Shown here: in pieces, positions 38,750 to 52,100 of the stretch
Numbering within the stretch: the stretch's first letter is position 1
Layout of the letters: each line of letters starts with the position of its first letter
Assembly: GCF_048128805.1 (NCBI RefSeq)
Contig: NC_136017.1
Span: 12,314,307-12,378,306 of the forward strand
Reading direction: 5' to 3'
Length of the DNA stretch: 64,000 bases
DNA from: Centroberyx gerrardi
Taxonomy: Eukaryota; Chordata; Actinopteri; Beryciformes; Berycidae
Made by a program: the position numbers and the translations under genes
The notes under the pieces: generated by a model
What the model was told of the DNA's origin: nothing
Databases searched by the model: none
What the model saw: the letters and a program-made list of their open reading frames with translations, nothing else

Positions 38750-41493
38750 CAGTGTTCTCATACTGCCAAAGCATCAAATTGCACAATGATTGACTGATTG
38801 AATGTCTCTTCAGAATTATTTCAAGCCTAACTGCCATTATAAGTGGCTCGTTTAAAAATAGGAAGATGCGCACAATACTACGGAGCCCTAAGGCAAACAC
38901 AAGTTGTGGGAGCGAGATATGTGATTGTAGAGTGACACTGTGCTGATTTCTCGCTGCAACACGCTTACACTGAGCCGACAACAGCCGCTCGCTTGTGGCC
39001 GAAAAAGCTCCAGTCGTTTTTGGCCCGGTCTTTGACTTCTCTCCCCACAGACAGCCCGCTGTGGCTGAGGTGAAGCAACAATTAGCCAATCTCTCCACAT
39101 AGCCTCAGCTGCTTAAGTTAAATTGACTGGATGGACGTTAAGACAGGGAAATAAACTGTGTTTCTGCCACTCAAAGGGGAGAGAGACATGCAGTGGGAAT
39201 ATGGGTTCTGATTGGTCGATTGGCCGCTGGACAACTTTGCCAAAAATAAGACCCAACACATAGAAGTGCAACACTATAAGTGGCTCACTTAAAAATATAG
39301 TATAATTGAGGTTAACTTATTTTCTTTAGAGTGCGGCCATTCCCATGTTTTTTCATGGATTCAATGGAAGCCAGTTTGAAATTTTTGGCAGAGCATCCAA
39401 CGAGAAGAAGGTTATGTGAGGGGGATGTTAGATGTCTGGATATGGGTTATCGATGATCGAAAAATATGTGGTCTGGACGGGAATCTGTGTGTGTATCCCC
39501 TGCTATAGTTTATATTTTATTCTGCAACTCTGTGTTTATCTATCTTATGCAGTTTTTTGCAGTATTCCCCCCTCACACTGCTCTGTGTAAAACCCTCTCC
39601 ATGCTCTATGCTGATAGTGGCAACACCTGCAAACTCACTCCAGTCTATGGAAAACTGGCATGCAGTACTTTTATTGTGAAAGATTTGAGTGTTGCTGTTT
39701 TGCGGATACAATGACAGCAGTGCAGAATTGTTGGTCTCCAAGGTAAATTATTCAATGATGTTAAATGTGATTTAACTAAATGTGAAGTTTGAAGAGAGAG
39801 AATTATGATACCACCATGCCCGTATCATATCATGAAACATACAATATATAGCTCTCATTATACGGAACCACTTAGCTGTACACATCTGCGAGGGATCGCA
39901 TTTGTCATGATCAAACACAACAGATGCTCGACTGTGTTGTTATTTATGCGTCCATTCCTGCTAACCCCTGAAATGCAGAAGGTCTCTCCTTGGAGGGCAT
40001 TTGCCAGGCGCATAATTGCCCGTAATCATCTTTTCACCCGGCTCGGTGTGTAATTTTACAGCGCCGTCGCTTGACAGCTCTCTACTTTCGTGTTCTACTT
40101 TCAGCACCATCAGCACTTCTGCGCTCAGGTTTCCGTGGCAGTAATTTAGCTTTCAGTCCAGATCTTTCACGCCTATCCGTGTGACGCATGATCTAAATTT
40201 AAATGAGAATTGCAGCTATGATTGAGCGAGATGGACACCGACTGCAGACTCCAACTCCAGCTGAGCTGTTGCTGGATTCTCGCTTTCTTTGAAATGTTTG
40301 TTCGTGACAAAGGAAACACCTCTGGGCTAATTTGCTTTGCCAAACATTCCATGCAAAAATTTGGGTCTCCACACACAAAGCAGTTATAGAAGTGTTTAGT
40401 ACTAGTTGCAAGTTATTTGCAAAGTTGCAGAATTGTTAAACTAAATCTGTGTCCCTATATCACTTCACAGCAAATTTTTGAATAAGCGTTATTCAATTAT
40501 TGGAGTTGACAAGTGCTGATTGGAGAGTTTGTCCTCTCATAGAGCTGATATGGTCAAAACTATCTAAAAGTGTTAAATTAACTCTGATGGGTGCAGACTT
40601 GGCATACCGGCATACTGTTGATTTTTACATTATCAGAGTTAAATTAACAGGCTAACATTGCAGCATACTGTTACTCAAAATAGGGCAATTACTTTTAACA
40701 CGAGTGTGTGTGTACGTGTGTGAATTTCTCCACGTACATCTGGGTGTGTGGCGGAGGGAGTGGGAGGAACGCTGCTTTCGGTGGAGCTTATTCTCCCTGG
40801 GAGAGAGAGAGGAGAAGTGAGGACAGGCGCTGGCCGCGAGCGCTTCCCACTCAGCCATGAAAACAGCATCAGTGTCCCTGCTGCTCAGCTGTGCGGGAGC
40901 CCGCCACCGAATCAGACTGTGCTAATGACACATGACCCTGGGACGGGGCCCCTGGGGGCCGGTCAGCGGGCTCGCCTCTGTCCTCCGTCATTTTAAGCCC
41001 CCGCCACCCACCATTATGCTGCGCCCGCCTCTGCTGCCTTTCTCACACACACACACACAGTAGAAACACTGTCTCAGAGCAGAAAGTGGCGAGGTTCTCA
41101 CCTGTACAGCTGCTGAGAACGCTGCAAGGCTCTGGGTGAAATAACGCATTTTGTAGCACAGGCAGCGGGGACATTTGTGTTTATGATGTGTGTCCTCTAC
41201 TGTTGGTCTTTATTCATGTCTGTTGTTGGTCTGCAAACCACTTTGTGACAAACATTTTTTGGTTAGCCTTGATTTAAAGCAGCAATAAGTTTGATTTTTA
41301 TTGTTCCACAGCACAAAATGACCATAATATATAGAGTATACAGAGGTAGTCAATACCAGTGAATCAACGATTATTTCACCAGGTGCTGAGATTTCTGGCT
41401 ATCAAAACTCACTTTCCATTGGAAAGTGGAGGACGGTGCTACAGCTTCACACCACAATTTATTCCCAAGCCAAAAAAGCAAATGATAAAGCAG

Positions 41494-41875
41494 TAGGGAT
41501 GGGACAGTATATCAAAATTCAATATATCGAAATACAAAAATGGGACAATACGTATCGTGGGGCAGAAAAATGAATGGTGATATTAGCTACATTTTATTCT
41601 ACTGTAGTAATCACAAATGAGACGGCTTGCTCATCACAATTTCACAATCCAAATTATATTATTTGCACTTTGTAATGACATTTTTAAATTACATTCTAGC
41701 AAGCCAATGCCATTGCTAGAAAGACTTGTGGCTCAGAAATAAACATAATTCTGCAGTCATACTTTGTAGTCATTGAACTTTTATTTATTACATCGTATTG
41801 TGGTTGTATTGAATTGTGAACCCCATATGGTGTATCGAACTGCATCGTGAAGCAAGCATATCGTCCCATCCCTCC
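41494..41875. mobile_element. MITE with TAGGGATGGGAC termini (hAT-like)
   Basis: The left end TAGGGATGGGACAGTATATC and right end ATATCGTCCCATCCCTCC are inverted repeats. AAAGCAG lies outside both ends (41487-41493 and 41876-41882); an eighth base may have mutated. The interior contains ATCG-rich arms (atatcgaaatac and catcgtattgtgg) and no coding frame. The length (382 bp), ends and duplication size fit a non-autonomous hAT element. Confidence 0.82.
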
Positions 41876-42594
41876 AAAGCAGCATTATTATTACAGTATT
41901 TTGCATCATGATGTTACCTCTTCGCTAGATGCTTCTGTTGGATCTCTGCTCTAACTATTCATCTCTTTTTTGAAAATGTGACTTTATAGATTCTGTCACT
42001 TACAGGCCACCGTAGCTCAAGGGAATGGAAGGGAGAGAGAGAGAGCTGTGAGACTTGTCAATGCAATTCCTATTGGGCGCAGATGGAGGTCGACAGATGT
42101 AATAATTACTTAATGTCCCTTTAACCAAAGTAGGGTCATCATGTTACTCCTTGGCAGAATGGAGGTTCAGTTGGGTGTACTTTATATGCAAAGGATTAGC
42201 GTTATATTTCTATGGCTTTGACAACAGGGATATTAAAATGGCTTTGACTGCGCCACTGCCAATGAGTGAGCATCATTCAGCAGGATGTGTTTCTGTGAGA
42301 ATAAATGACCACTTAATAGCACTGTCAGAAATAATCACAACATCAAGCTGTTGTAAATGACGGTGAAATGGGTGGCTCTCAAATCTAGAGTCTCAACTGC
42401 AAATGTTCAAAATGCAGGTTGATTCTTTGTGCTCCCCAGGTCAATATGAAGCAGGTGCTCATGAATAAAGAGGATGCTAAATATGCGTGAAGTTATTAAT
42501 TAGAAGCCTGAAATTCTTACAAGGCGCTTCTGCGTTTTGGCTTTGCCAGTTGGGCACGGCTGTCATTACATTTCTTCTTCTTCTTGTGCTTTTC

Positions 42595-42626
42595 TTCTCT
42601 CTCTCTCTGTCTCTCTCTCTCTCTCA
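42595..42626. repeat. (CT)n tract
   Basis: About 32 bp of CT units with one G, inside an otherwise GC-richer segment (42620-42730). Confidence 0.9.
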
Positions 42627-42961
42627 CCTTCCCTGTCCCAAAGTGGCCTTGGGGCCCGGTTCCATCCCGCCGACAGCCCTGCGCCGCATCACGTCCCAGA
42701 GCAAGAGGAAAAACACTGACAACTGTCGTCCCAACTTCTCACAGAGTTGGCTTTTCATTGGAGCATATATATATATATTTTTTTTATGCAGCACTGGTCA
42801 GCAAGGAGCATTTGTTTTGTGCCCGGAACTGAAATGATGAGATGAATATGCAAATGGAAACATGGCACACTCACAACAGTACTATAAATAAATTAATAAA
42901 CAAACATACTGCACAATTCCTTCCTCTGACAGCAGATAAAAATCCCTTAGCATTTATTATA

Positions 42962-43132
42962 CAGAAGGGGGGGCAGGTTGGTCTTAGAGGGCAAAGGTGC
43001 AGATCATGGATTCAAATCAGTCTCATGACCTTTGCTTTATGTCACTTCTTATATCTTTCCCTCCCATCTTTTCTGTCGCTATCCACTGTGCAGCCTAATG
43101 ACGAAATACCATAAAAACAATCTAAAAAAAAA
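42962..43132 (+). mobile_element. tRNA-derived SINE with A-rich tail
   Basis: It begins gggcaggttggtcttagagg, has a B-box-like ggattcaaatcag, then catgacctttgctttatgtc and a pyrimidine-rich stretch, cactgtgcagcctaatgacg, and ends in a poly(A)-like tail at 43122-43132. This order is that of a common percomorph SINE ending in a CT-rich block and AATAAA-like tail. Confidence 0.6.
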
Positions 43133-44887
43133 AGAGGGCAGATCTCTTTAAAAAACACACCGTATTTGGAGTATTTCTGATTCCAGTGGCTAGTTTTCAG
43201 GATTTGTTAGAGCTCGCTCATTTCTCTTGACCTTTTGCCACGGCACAAATTGCTTCGCTCTTCTGTAACCGAAAAACCCAACCGCTCTCAACCAAAATAT
43301 TGAGCTCACTCATTGGAAACATCCGCTGTTAGAGAATAAATGGAATGTTTTTATCCGCACTAAAAACCTTTTGACACCGAAATCTTACACGGCAATGAAA
43401 TAAAAATGGACTTGATTGTATTGATGGAAAAAAATAAAAATTAGAACGGCCTAAATCTTTGCTCCATTCTGCAGCTCTGAAGTGCAGCTAAGGGGGAATC
43501 CTCTGATTACATTAGCATATGAATTTTCACATTTTCGGACCACATACTGGCATGACACTAGTCCCAAAGACAGAAACAAGAGAACTATGATGCTAATCTG
43601 TCACATCAACAAGACTCGAGATATAGAGCTTCTCCAGTGACAATGAATTAGACGCTGTTTTAATAGACTCATATAATGTTTGACACCCTGACAAGTTTTA
43701 CATCCTTGTAGTGCTCAGAGTTCTGAACCAGAAACACTGTGACGGTGTTCACAAAATCAGTCTCTTATTGTTGCTGTCCTGTAAAAACCGTTCACCTCCA
43801 AAATGTCAGCTTTTCAGGAGCTAGGACTCATTTTTTAACTTGACCGCCATGCAATTTTGAGTTTATCCAATGGGTTTTTAAAGGGTTTAATATGCACCGA
43901 GGGTTGTAGAATTCCCTCAACCCATAGAGGAGCATGTAGTCCTCCAACTGAAATAAAAAAATTAAGAAAACCAAATCGATATTAGAGGTTTCCACGTGAC
44001 AGCAGCAATATTCATAAAGCGTCAGTCCTAAGGAGGTCCTCTTTTAGTCGACGTTTATTTCCTTTCGAAACAAGCCAAAGAAAACAATAAAAGGTACTTC
44101 TTCTTGAAGCTCTGAGAATACATTCCCCTCCAATCTCCCTACAACAGCTTTGTTCAGCCTCCTCAGGAAGTTACCGAAAGAACTGCACAGAGCGAGTGAG
44201 TCAGCGTTTGTACATGACTGGAATAGTCTTACACATCAACTCATCTTTTCCCATAGACATCTGTACTGACATTCAAACATCTGTCGCGACAACGCGGGCA
44301 AGCCGAGCTGAAAGAAAGCGAAAGAGAGCGTTTTGATGACATGTATCCAGAATGATAATGACGATTCCAAAAGACCCGCGGTGACAGAGCGGGTACCAAG
44401 GACGCCGATAAGGACGGCAAGGACGCAGCGTGCTGTCATGATACTGGAGACGACCTTTACAGTCTTGTAAGGCTGTGGGCTTGTATTGCTTGGAGAATGT
44501 GGAAGTATAAGCTCCTATATTGTTAGTATTTACACAAATGATGGCTTAAATGCACACATGCTATAAGTTGTATTGATTTTCCTGGCTCTAATCGTTTTCT
44601 ATCTGTGACCTGGTCGCTCCCACCACACAGCTCCAGAAAAAAATTCACACCTTTAAAGGAAATACCACTAATTCTCAATATTCAAATATGTCTTTCCCAT
44701 GCCCTTGAAATGTTCAGTTTGCTGCAGTGAATATTCACAACTGTCCGGGTTTAAACCAGGAGGGCTGTGGAATTCCCTGGGATGGGTTGTTGCAGTGCAA
44801 CATCAAAAACCAAGGGCTGGAACAATTTGTTTTCATGTAAAACCTGCATTCAGTAAACCAGAAGGAGTGATGATTCCAAAATAGAAC

Positions 44888-45531
44888 TTAAAGGAAAAAT
44901 TCCACTGTTCTATATCATCAATCTGCAATGTTCAATGCATTCCAGGAGTTCTTTGGTAATTTACTTTGTCGTCTACTTTTACTTCAGTTAGTGATTTCCT
45001 ACATTTCCCAGAATACCTTTTTGACAACCCCTCAAAAATGGAGCTGCATTCCCACTTTGAACTTGTTGCATTCAGCTGTGGGTAATATGAGTAGGTGGAG
45101 AGAGTGATAGCGATAGAGGAGCGAGAGTTTTTCCAGTCGGCCGTGCCCCTTATTCAAAATATAACATGCATTCTGGTCTATTGAGGCTGCTGTCTGTGGA
45201 GAAATTGGTCTCTCTGCCTCTTCTACGATTGATTTCTCTCTGTTTGGTTGTTAAACATCGGTGCAAAATGGAGAGTCTGGAAAGAAGCCCTCGCTCTTTG
45301 ATTCTGAGTGATTGGCAGCAAAACCTGACGTTTACCATTGATGTTTTAGAAAGTTGAAAGTTGAAAGTTTTCTGCTTATCATTGTAGCTGTGTTGGAAAT
45401 ATCTCGCAGTGACATCAAGTAATCTATGTTTGGCCAGTTATAGAAAAATACACCACCAAACAACAACATGGGCCCAGAAATGCCTGTTTTTCAATGGTGT
45501 CAAAATGTTTTCAGGTGGATTTTTCTTTTAA
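44888..45531. mobile_element. MITE with TTAAAGGAAAAATTCCAC ends
   Basis: The left end TTAAAGGAAAAATTCCAC and the right end GTGGATTTTTCTTTTAA are inverted repeats, 644 bp apart, again starting with TTAA. The interior frames (for example around 45166-45357) have no recognisable domain. A fragment of the same family is found at 52418-52512. Confidence 0.7.
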
Positions 45532-46109
45532 CATCGGAGAAAAACCCATTAGCCTGCATCTCTCATGTAATACAGATGATTAATGTATACTGAAAACATG
45601 GCTGACTAAATAACAAGACAATATGTAGGTTAATGAATGAACTGGATAGCTGTCTATGCTGCCGGTGGGGAGATAACAATGCAAAGACTGAAACCTTTGA
45701 GCAAAATAGTTATCCTTACATTCTCTCATTGGGCTAACTTCTAGTGAATGGAAGACTAGAGACATTACACTATTCTTTGATTTTGGAAAACTTCTTCTTG
45801 GGTTGTTTATAGTCTATGTGTAAAATACATAATCAGGCGCTCTTCAGAATGGGGCAACGATTATGCAGAGAAGCAAACAAACAAGTCTTTGTAGTAGGTA
45901 TAGCTTGCTGATCTCGGAGCTGAACAACATCCAAGGCACAGGAGAGCTGCAGCATATTGGTAGTTTTTATCTTTGCCTAGCCGTGCCATAATAAAGGCTT
46001 TTTAACTTCTAGACCACTTCAGTGAGCCTCAGATGTCTCTTCAAGGTTGTTTTCTCTACAAGATCAGTACTTACTACTAAACAGACCTACGTGTTTGTTT
46101 AATTTTATG

Positions 46110-46195
46110 TATTCCTGATTTTGCGAAGGACCCCTTGGTACCCCTTAAAGGACCCCTGGGCATCCCTCGATCCCACTTCGGAAACCATTTGCATA
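46110..46195. mobile_element. Right-end fragment of the same hAT-type MITE family
   Basis: The phrases ttgcgaaggaccccttggta, aaaggacccctgggcatccc and cggaaaccattTG follow the order of the right arm of the element at 11513-11848. The left part is missing and the terminal CACTG has decayed. Confidence 0.6.
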
Positions 46196-46439
46196 GAGGA
46201 CTAATCTTGGGTGGGAGCCAGATCATGCATTTATATGTGGGATAGCCTCTAGTGGTACTATTGAACATTTATAGAAGGAACAATTTCGCAGTGGTAATTT
46301 TTGACACCATTGCCATGAAATTTCTGTCATGTTCAGAGCTATCTAAGGAAGATCATTTGTTTTAAGGGCTCAAACAAACCCTCCATGGTATTACTCTTTC
46401 TTTCTTGAGACAACAAGAGGGTGCAGAGTGAGACAGAGA

Positions 46440-46560
46440 CACAAAAGAGGCTCTGGATGGATTTGATCCTAGGCCAGCAGGGGAAGCCTACAGCACTGTA
46501 CATGTGGGCTCAAATGTGGGGGTCCTCCTAACCACTAACCACTTTAATCCCATCTCCCAT
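46440..46560 (-). mobile_element. tRNA-derived SINE head, minus strand
   Basis: On the minus strand, agtggttagtggttaggagg resembles a tRNA A box and gcctaggatcaaatccatcc a B box, about 60 bp apart. The 3' body is not recognisable. Confidence 0.45.
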
Positions 46561-47709
46561 TCAGATTATAGCTTTGGTCCCCATGTAGGCTAATCTATAG
46601 GAGACAGCGGTTCATGTTAATATTGAGTTACCTTAGGCTGTAAAAAAAAATTGAATTTCTCAAATTGAGTTGCATTCCAATTACAGTGCACACTATTGCC
46701 TTTTTGACTTCCATTCTGTGTAATACTCTTACAGTAATCCTATAATAAAGTTTTAAAGGATACTGTGCAAACCTCACAGTAAAACTACAAGTCCCTATAG
46801 GAATGTTACAGAAATATTATATGACAGTGATACCATAGGAGAAAAATACCATAAAGGACAATAAGGTGACTTTAAACTCACTATTGAGTATAACAGACAG
46901 TAGAAGTCACAATATGAATATTACAGGAATATTACAGCAATTTGTTTAGGGTATTTCCTACAGAGAAACTGTACAGCAGGAAGTCTGCTGGTCAGCCAAC
47001 AGCCTCTCACCCATCAGGCTCTCATTCATAAACTTAATGTTTGACTCCCAAATGGCATTTAAATATTCACTAGCTCAATATTCAGTCTACAGAGTACCAT
47101 GGCAATAGCTGTGTTTTCAGCAGTATGCCATTTTTTCTCCAGTCAGACAGAAGCCTTACTTCAGTTACAGTGATCCTGGATGCAGGAAAATGGTGCAACA
47201 TGGGCTCCACCTAGTGATATAACATGGTAACCTAAAACTACAGTCTGTAAGTACACACTCCAGGAATGGTCAGTCAGTCAATCAATATTTGATCAAATAA
47301 AAAATAAAAAAACCATGTTCAAATTAAGATAAACCATAAGCATTTGCATCTCTTTTAAGTTTTGAAAATAAATTCAGAAAAAGCCCAGTATTCACATTTA
47401 CAGCAATTCATACTACAAAAAAAAAAAGGTCATCGAAGACAGATTGTATTTTGCAACTCTGAAATAAACCCAAGACCAGTAGAACAGCCATTTGCAATCT
47501 TATAAAAAAAAAACCTATCTAAATCTTACCCGTTATTATACGTCTTATGAAAAGCTGTATTGTGAGCAGACACATTGAGAGTTTCAACCAGTCCGTTATT
47601 CATTCATCCACTATGAGTTGCTGGGAAAGGACTCACCTATTTTACTGACACATAAGGGTTGGACACAGACTGTACAAGTGTAAAACGAGCAGCACATGCA
47701 CCAAATGTA

Positions 47710-47830
47710 AAATGTGTCCTGACGCCTCTAAGTGTTAAGACGCACCTCTCTACGAAATTGTAGGTTCAAATCAAATCAAACTGACAACTTCTCCCTGAGC
47801 GGTTAAAGACCGTCTTGTGAGTTTCTATCT
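47710..47830 (+). mobile_element. Possible tRNA-derived SINE head
   Basis: tctaagtgttaagacgcacc (A box-like) and attgtaggttcaaatcaaat (B box-like) are spaced about 30 bp apart, followed by actgacaacttctccctgag. Spacing and motifs fit a SINE head; no tail is seen. Confidence 0.35.
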
Positions 47831-48867
47831 CCACAACTAATGTGTTAAAACAGCATGCATCTTGTCAAAGTGTCTTGAAATAGACCCTGAAATGCTACCT
47901 GCTCACTTATTGCAAGTCCTTCAGGGTTAGCCCATCACATATATGCCTAAAATGTAGGATTAAAAACAGTAACATGGAAAGCTGGCAGATGGAAAGTACA
48001 TCTCAACTGTTTCAAGACTTAAAAATCCCTTTTCTACCAATCTCCTCCTCTTCCTCTACTACTAGTCCTTCCGAGACTGAAGTGAATATCATATAGGTGA
48101 AAACAATCTTTTCTTCTATTTCATTAAAAAAGCAGGCATTTGTGATATTTTGTGTGGACTGTATACAAAGATACAGGAAATACAAGTGAAGCAAACACAC
48201 ACTCAACAATAGATGCACAACCTCTGCAGTACAAAGTAATGACTTTATTTAAATTAGGGGTCTATTTTATCAAAATTTTCAAGTTTTCAGGTCAAACACC
48301 AACAGTGCAAACAGTAATGACAGAAAATACTCTCTAAAGACATATATACAAAACAGGTAGTACTAAGCAAAGATGAGAAAGGCCGCAGTTTCAAGTATTG
48401 TGAACAGTAACACACACAGACATACACACACACCCATATAAAGCAACAAGAAAAGGTCATTTCATTATTTGAATTCTTTTAACATTTCAATGGTCGATGC
48501 AAAAAGTTATTCTATACAAAATATATAACAAATATCTTAAATGTATCTGCCTGTAGCAACTGATAATGTAATATCTGGCGGATAGTGTAATAACCTTTAA
48601 AATATAATAAAATATCACTATAAATGGGTTGAAAATGCTATAAAATTATTGCTATTACGATTATTACTTAAGGGGTGTAACAATTTTTAACTGGATACAA
48701 TAATGACTAATGCAATAACTCTATACTCTAATAATAATGTAATAATTCAAGTTATTTCATTAGTCAAGTCAAAAATGTTGCACCCCTTCTAAAGTAATAA
48801 TTGCCTGTTAATGTACATCATGTGACATGATTACATTATCCAGCAAATTTTTTTTAATAACTTAAGT

Positions 48868-48907
48868 TTTATTGTATTTTTGACCCATTTAGATGGATGT
48901 TTTTATT
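48868..48907 (-). terminator. Candidate polyadenylation signals for the 265-aa gene
   Basis: On the minus strand, AATAAA hexamers occur at 48902-48907 and 48868-48873, about 230-265 bases after the stop codon. A further one lies at 48244-48249. Which is used cannot be decided from sequence alone; the AT-rich surroundings produce such hexamers by chance. Confidence 0.35.
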
Positions 48908-49134
48908 ACATTTTGATTACATTATCTGGCAGTTATTTTTTTATCGGTTGCTACACTGCCCTTTGATAACTTTGGAAGAATACTGTAGTGGTTTTTCTAA
49001 ACAAACACTACCATGTAAAAATGTCTTTTTTGGCCCCTTATCCACACAAATCATTGAGTTCATCCATATAACCAATGAAGCACCGTGTTCACTGGGGATT
49101 GTAGCCAGCTGGTGAGATAGTGTTGTTCCTCATT

Positions 49135-52100
49135 TCATTGCGTGTCCATGGAGGAATCCTCGGCATGTCCCAGAATCCCCTGCAGCTCCTGAATACAGGG
49201 CCCGATGGCCTGACTGTGCACCTGAGCCATCTTCAACCTGGAGGGGGAAAGAGAGGAGCGAGTTGTAAGACAAGTTTCACCTTGGAGGTTCCTTGGTTAT
49301 AATAAAGTTAGGAGCGCACCGATTAGGTTTTCTGGTGGTGATTCCAACTGCCGATTCTTGAAAAGCTTTTATCCAAACATACTAATTACATGTTAGTGTG
49401 GGCTTGATGACTGAAATGCGGCTTAGTCACCTATTGCCACTGGCAGCGCATGACATTACATACTGCAACAGCGGTATCATCATGTATCATATTTAGAAAA
49501 ATTGGCAGATGGACGACATGCCTACTCTGCCAATGTGCTGCGGACTGACGCAAACTGACTCATACTATTTATAGCATACGTTTGACCGCTTTCCGGATCC
49601 GGCAGTTTAAATTATTTTTTTTTTGATCAGGTAGTTGAAACAGTGATACAGCCGCTCATACCTGACCGTTTAGAACATTTATCTGCAATAACTTGTATAA
49701 GTAAGAATGTAATAATTCAAGTTACTGCATTAGCCAAGATTCAGAATTCTCTTTCCCAATTCCAAAATGAATCAGCCTGTTCAGCAAACTCATCAGGCCA
49801 GCAGCAGCACTTTATTGCTCGGGTTGCTCTTCTTGCCTTTTTTTCCCCCACCCAGTCCTTTGTTTTTTTGCCTACTCCAACTTTACAGATGAAAACGGAA
49901 AAGAATCCCAACCTCGTTTCCCCTCAAAATGCCCAAACAACATTTTTAGTCATTTTGCTCCAGAATAGACTTATGCTGGTATCAATTTACTGATCAAAAT
50001 GAACCCATTAGTCCCTGATGCATAGTTGTTTACACTACGTGAGTTTCACGCATTTAAAAAAAAAAACTTCCCCCCACTGGGCACATTACCACCTGCATCT
50101 CACTAGTGTGGCTTTGCACATTTAGCCTGTTTATGCACTGCTACATGCAGGACCTAACAGGCATTTCCACACTGTGGCTTGTGGTGTAGCCTATAATCCT
50201 CAACAACGTCAGCAAACTGGCTGTCTATGTTACCTATGAAAGACTGAAACATTAATGTGATTTGCTACTGGCTACCAGGCTGGCCAACTCATGAGTTTAG
50301 CCTCCAAGCTAACCTGCGTTGCCACCTGTTTTCAGCAATGCTAGCGCATACTGCTGCTATGTAGAACTAGCCAACAGCAAATTGTCATTAATGGAGTGCT
50401 TAATGGGCACAAAACTTTGGAATGTAAATACGCATTTGATCAAAGCTTTCCTTCCTCTCATTTACCTTGGCATAATGAGAGTGTCTATGTGAGATGAACA
50501 AAGGAATTGCACAGTAAAACAAGCACATGCAGTAGGCAGGCTTGCTAGAGCTGGGCAGGGGCGACAGGAGGCCTGCTGCGTGACATTATGAAATTGTCTA
50601 TCGCCCATTGTCTAACATGCTTTGGCCTGGAAGGCTGTTTCAAAGTGTAGTTAAAGGTTCTATTCTGTATTTTAAGGTAACGACACTCAGTGGAGTAATT
50701 TGATATTAAAATGCATGCATATTAAGGAAAAATTGTCCAGGTTGCCAGGACTGCAATATGCCCAATACCCATGTGGAAATGTAAACACTGGGACTGTGAA
50801 AACTATAACCAACATATTGGAGAACCAATTTTGAGGCCCTATTCTAAATATCTCTGGCTGGTAAATGTCAGAATCCACCAACAACAATTGCCAGTGCATA
50901 CATTTTCTATGCTGCCCTGTTTGTGAATGCAATATACTCTCAACTCTCCATGTAAAACACAAAGAGTGTACAGGCTCCATTTGTCCACAGTCCCGTTGAA
51001 GAGTAGAAATCTTATAAATTCTAATTTTGAAAACCCCAACTTGCATGCACTCTGCTGACAACAGTGAAAAATAAAAGCCCCGGCACCTGGTGGTTTCACA
51101 CAATCAATAAAAACTCCATTTCAAATTCTTTCTACCCCTCCTCCTGGCATTTAACAAGGTAGGACAAAACTTCTTCAATTCAAGCAATTACCGTCTGTTC
51201 AGAGTTAAGTGTCTAACTCTGAGAGCGGCATTCTAGCTCAGCTCCTTGAAGTCACAGACTGCATATGCCTGACTCCTGCTGTGTTAGTACATTTTTCACC
51301 CCTCAATTCTTTGACCGCTGTTAATGTACCGTCTGGAAATACAGTACATGCCGTCAAAAACAGAATGGTTACCTTCTGAGCAGCTCGCGTCCTCTGCTGG
51401 GCTCTGGGCGGTAGTGCTGGAGAGCGGCGAGGCAGTGCGCTGCCAGAGTGCTGTAACACTGTTCCCTGAGAGCGTTGTGGCTCACCGTGTCCCACTGCGG
51501 CAGCTCGCTGGTGTAGCGCCACGCCATCAGTGCATGCTCCAACACAGAGTCCCACTCTTTGTTCCTGAGGAGTACTTGGCCCCACTCCTGGCACGAAACC
51601 TGAGGAGGAGGATAAGGAGGTGGGTGATCAGGATGGCACCAAACAAGACAAGACCAGGGGATCAAGGCAAACACTTGGCCCACAAAGAGGCATCTGTGAG
51701 GACGTTTTAAATATTTAGTCAGTCAGTGACCAAAATCCCCTGTAGCAAAAACAAGAAAGTCAGGGAGGGGTGACTGGAAGCTCCATTAGAAAAGGATGGG
51801 AAGGGTGTGACCAAACAGTAAAATACTAAAATCACTTCCCTGCTACTGAAAATTGACAGATTTCTGAAGGTTTCCAAACTTCCAGATAGCCACTATTTCC
51901 TCAAACATGTCATGACACCACTGGTACTCACTTCGAATGCCACCAGGTGAGGATATGCCTTTCTGTAACAGTGAGCGTCCCTGTTGGAGCCAAACCGCGA
52001 GTAGGGGATGGATCTGTAAACATTTGTCTTCTTCAGCTGCAGGTCTTCCTGGAGATACTTTAAGTCTGAGGTAAGGATTCTGGGCTCCTGGCTCTGGGGA

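Larger units (their letters stand above)
34761..41493. other. No gene recognised; repeat-poor patches
   Basis: Low-complexity tracts are listed separately. The patches 37135-37300 and 39980-40200 lack repeats, have mixed composition and CpGs, and could be conserved non-coding elements. That is inference only. Frames around 36080-36540 are not convincing genes. Confidence 0.5.
41876..44887. other. No gene recognised; repeat-poor patch and one signal-peptide-like frame
   Basis: 43190-43640 is a repeat-poor patch with TAAT-type motifs, a candidate conserved non-coding element. A minus-strand frame at 44236-44439 starts MTARCVLAVLIGVLGTRS, which looks like a signal peptide but has no recognised continuation. 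Confidence 0.45.
45532..48243. other. No gene recognised
   Basis: AT-rich DNA downstream of the 265-aa gene, holding the hAT fragment and two possible SINE heads listed separately. Confidence 0.55.
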
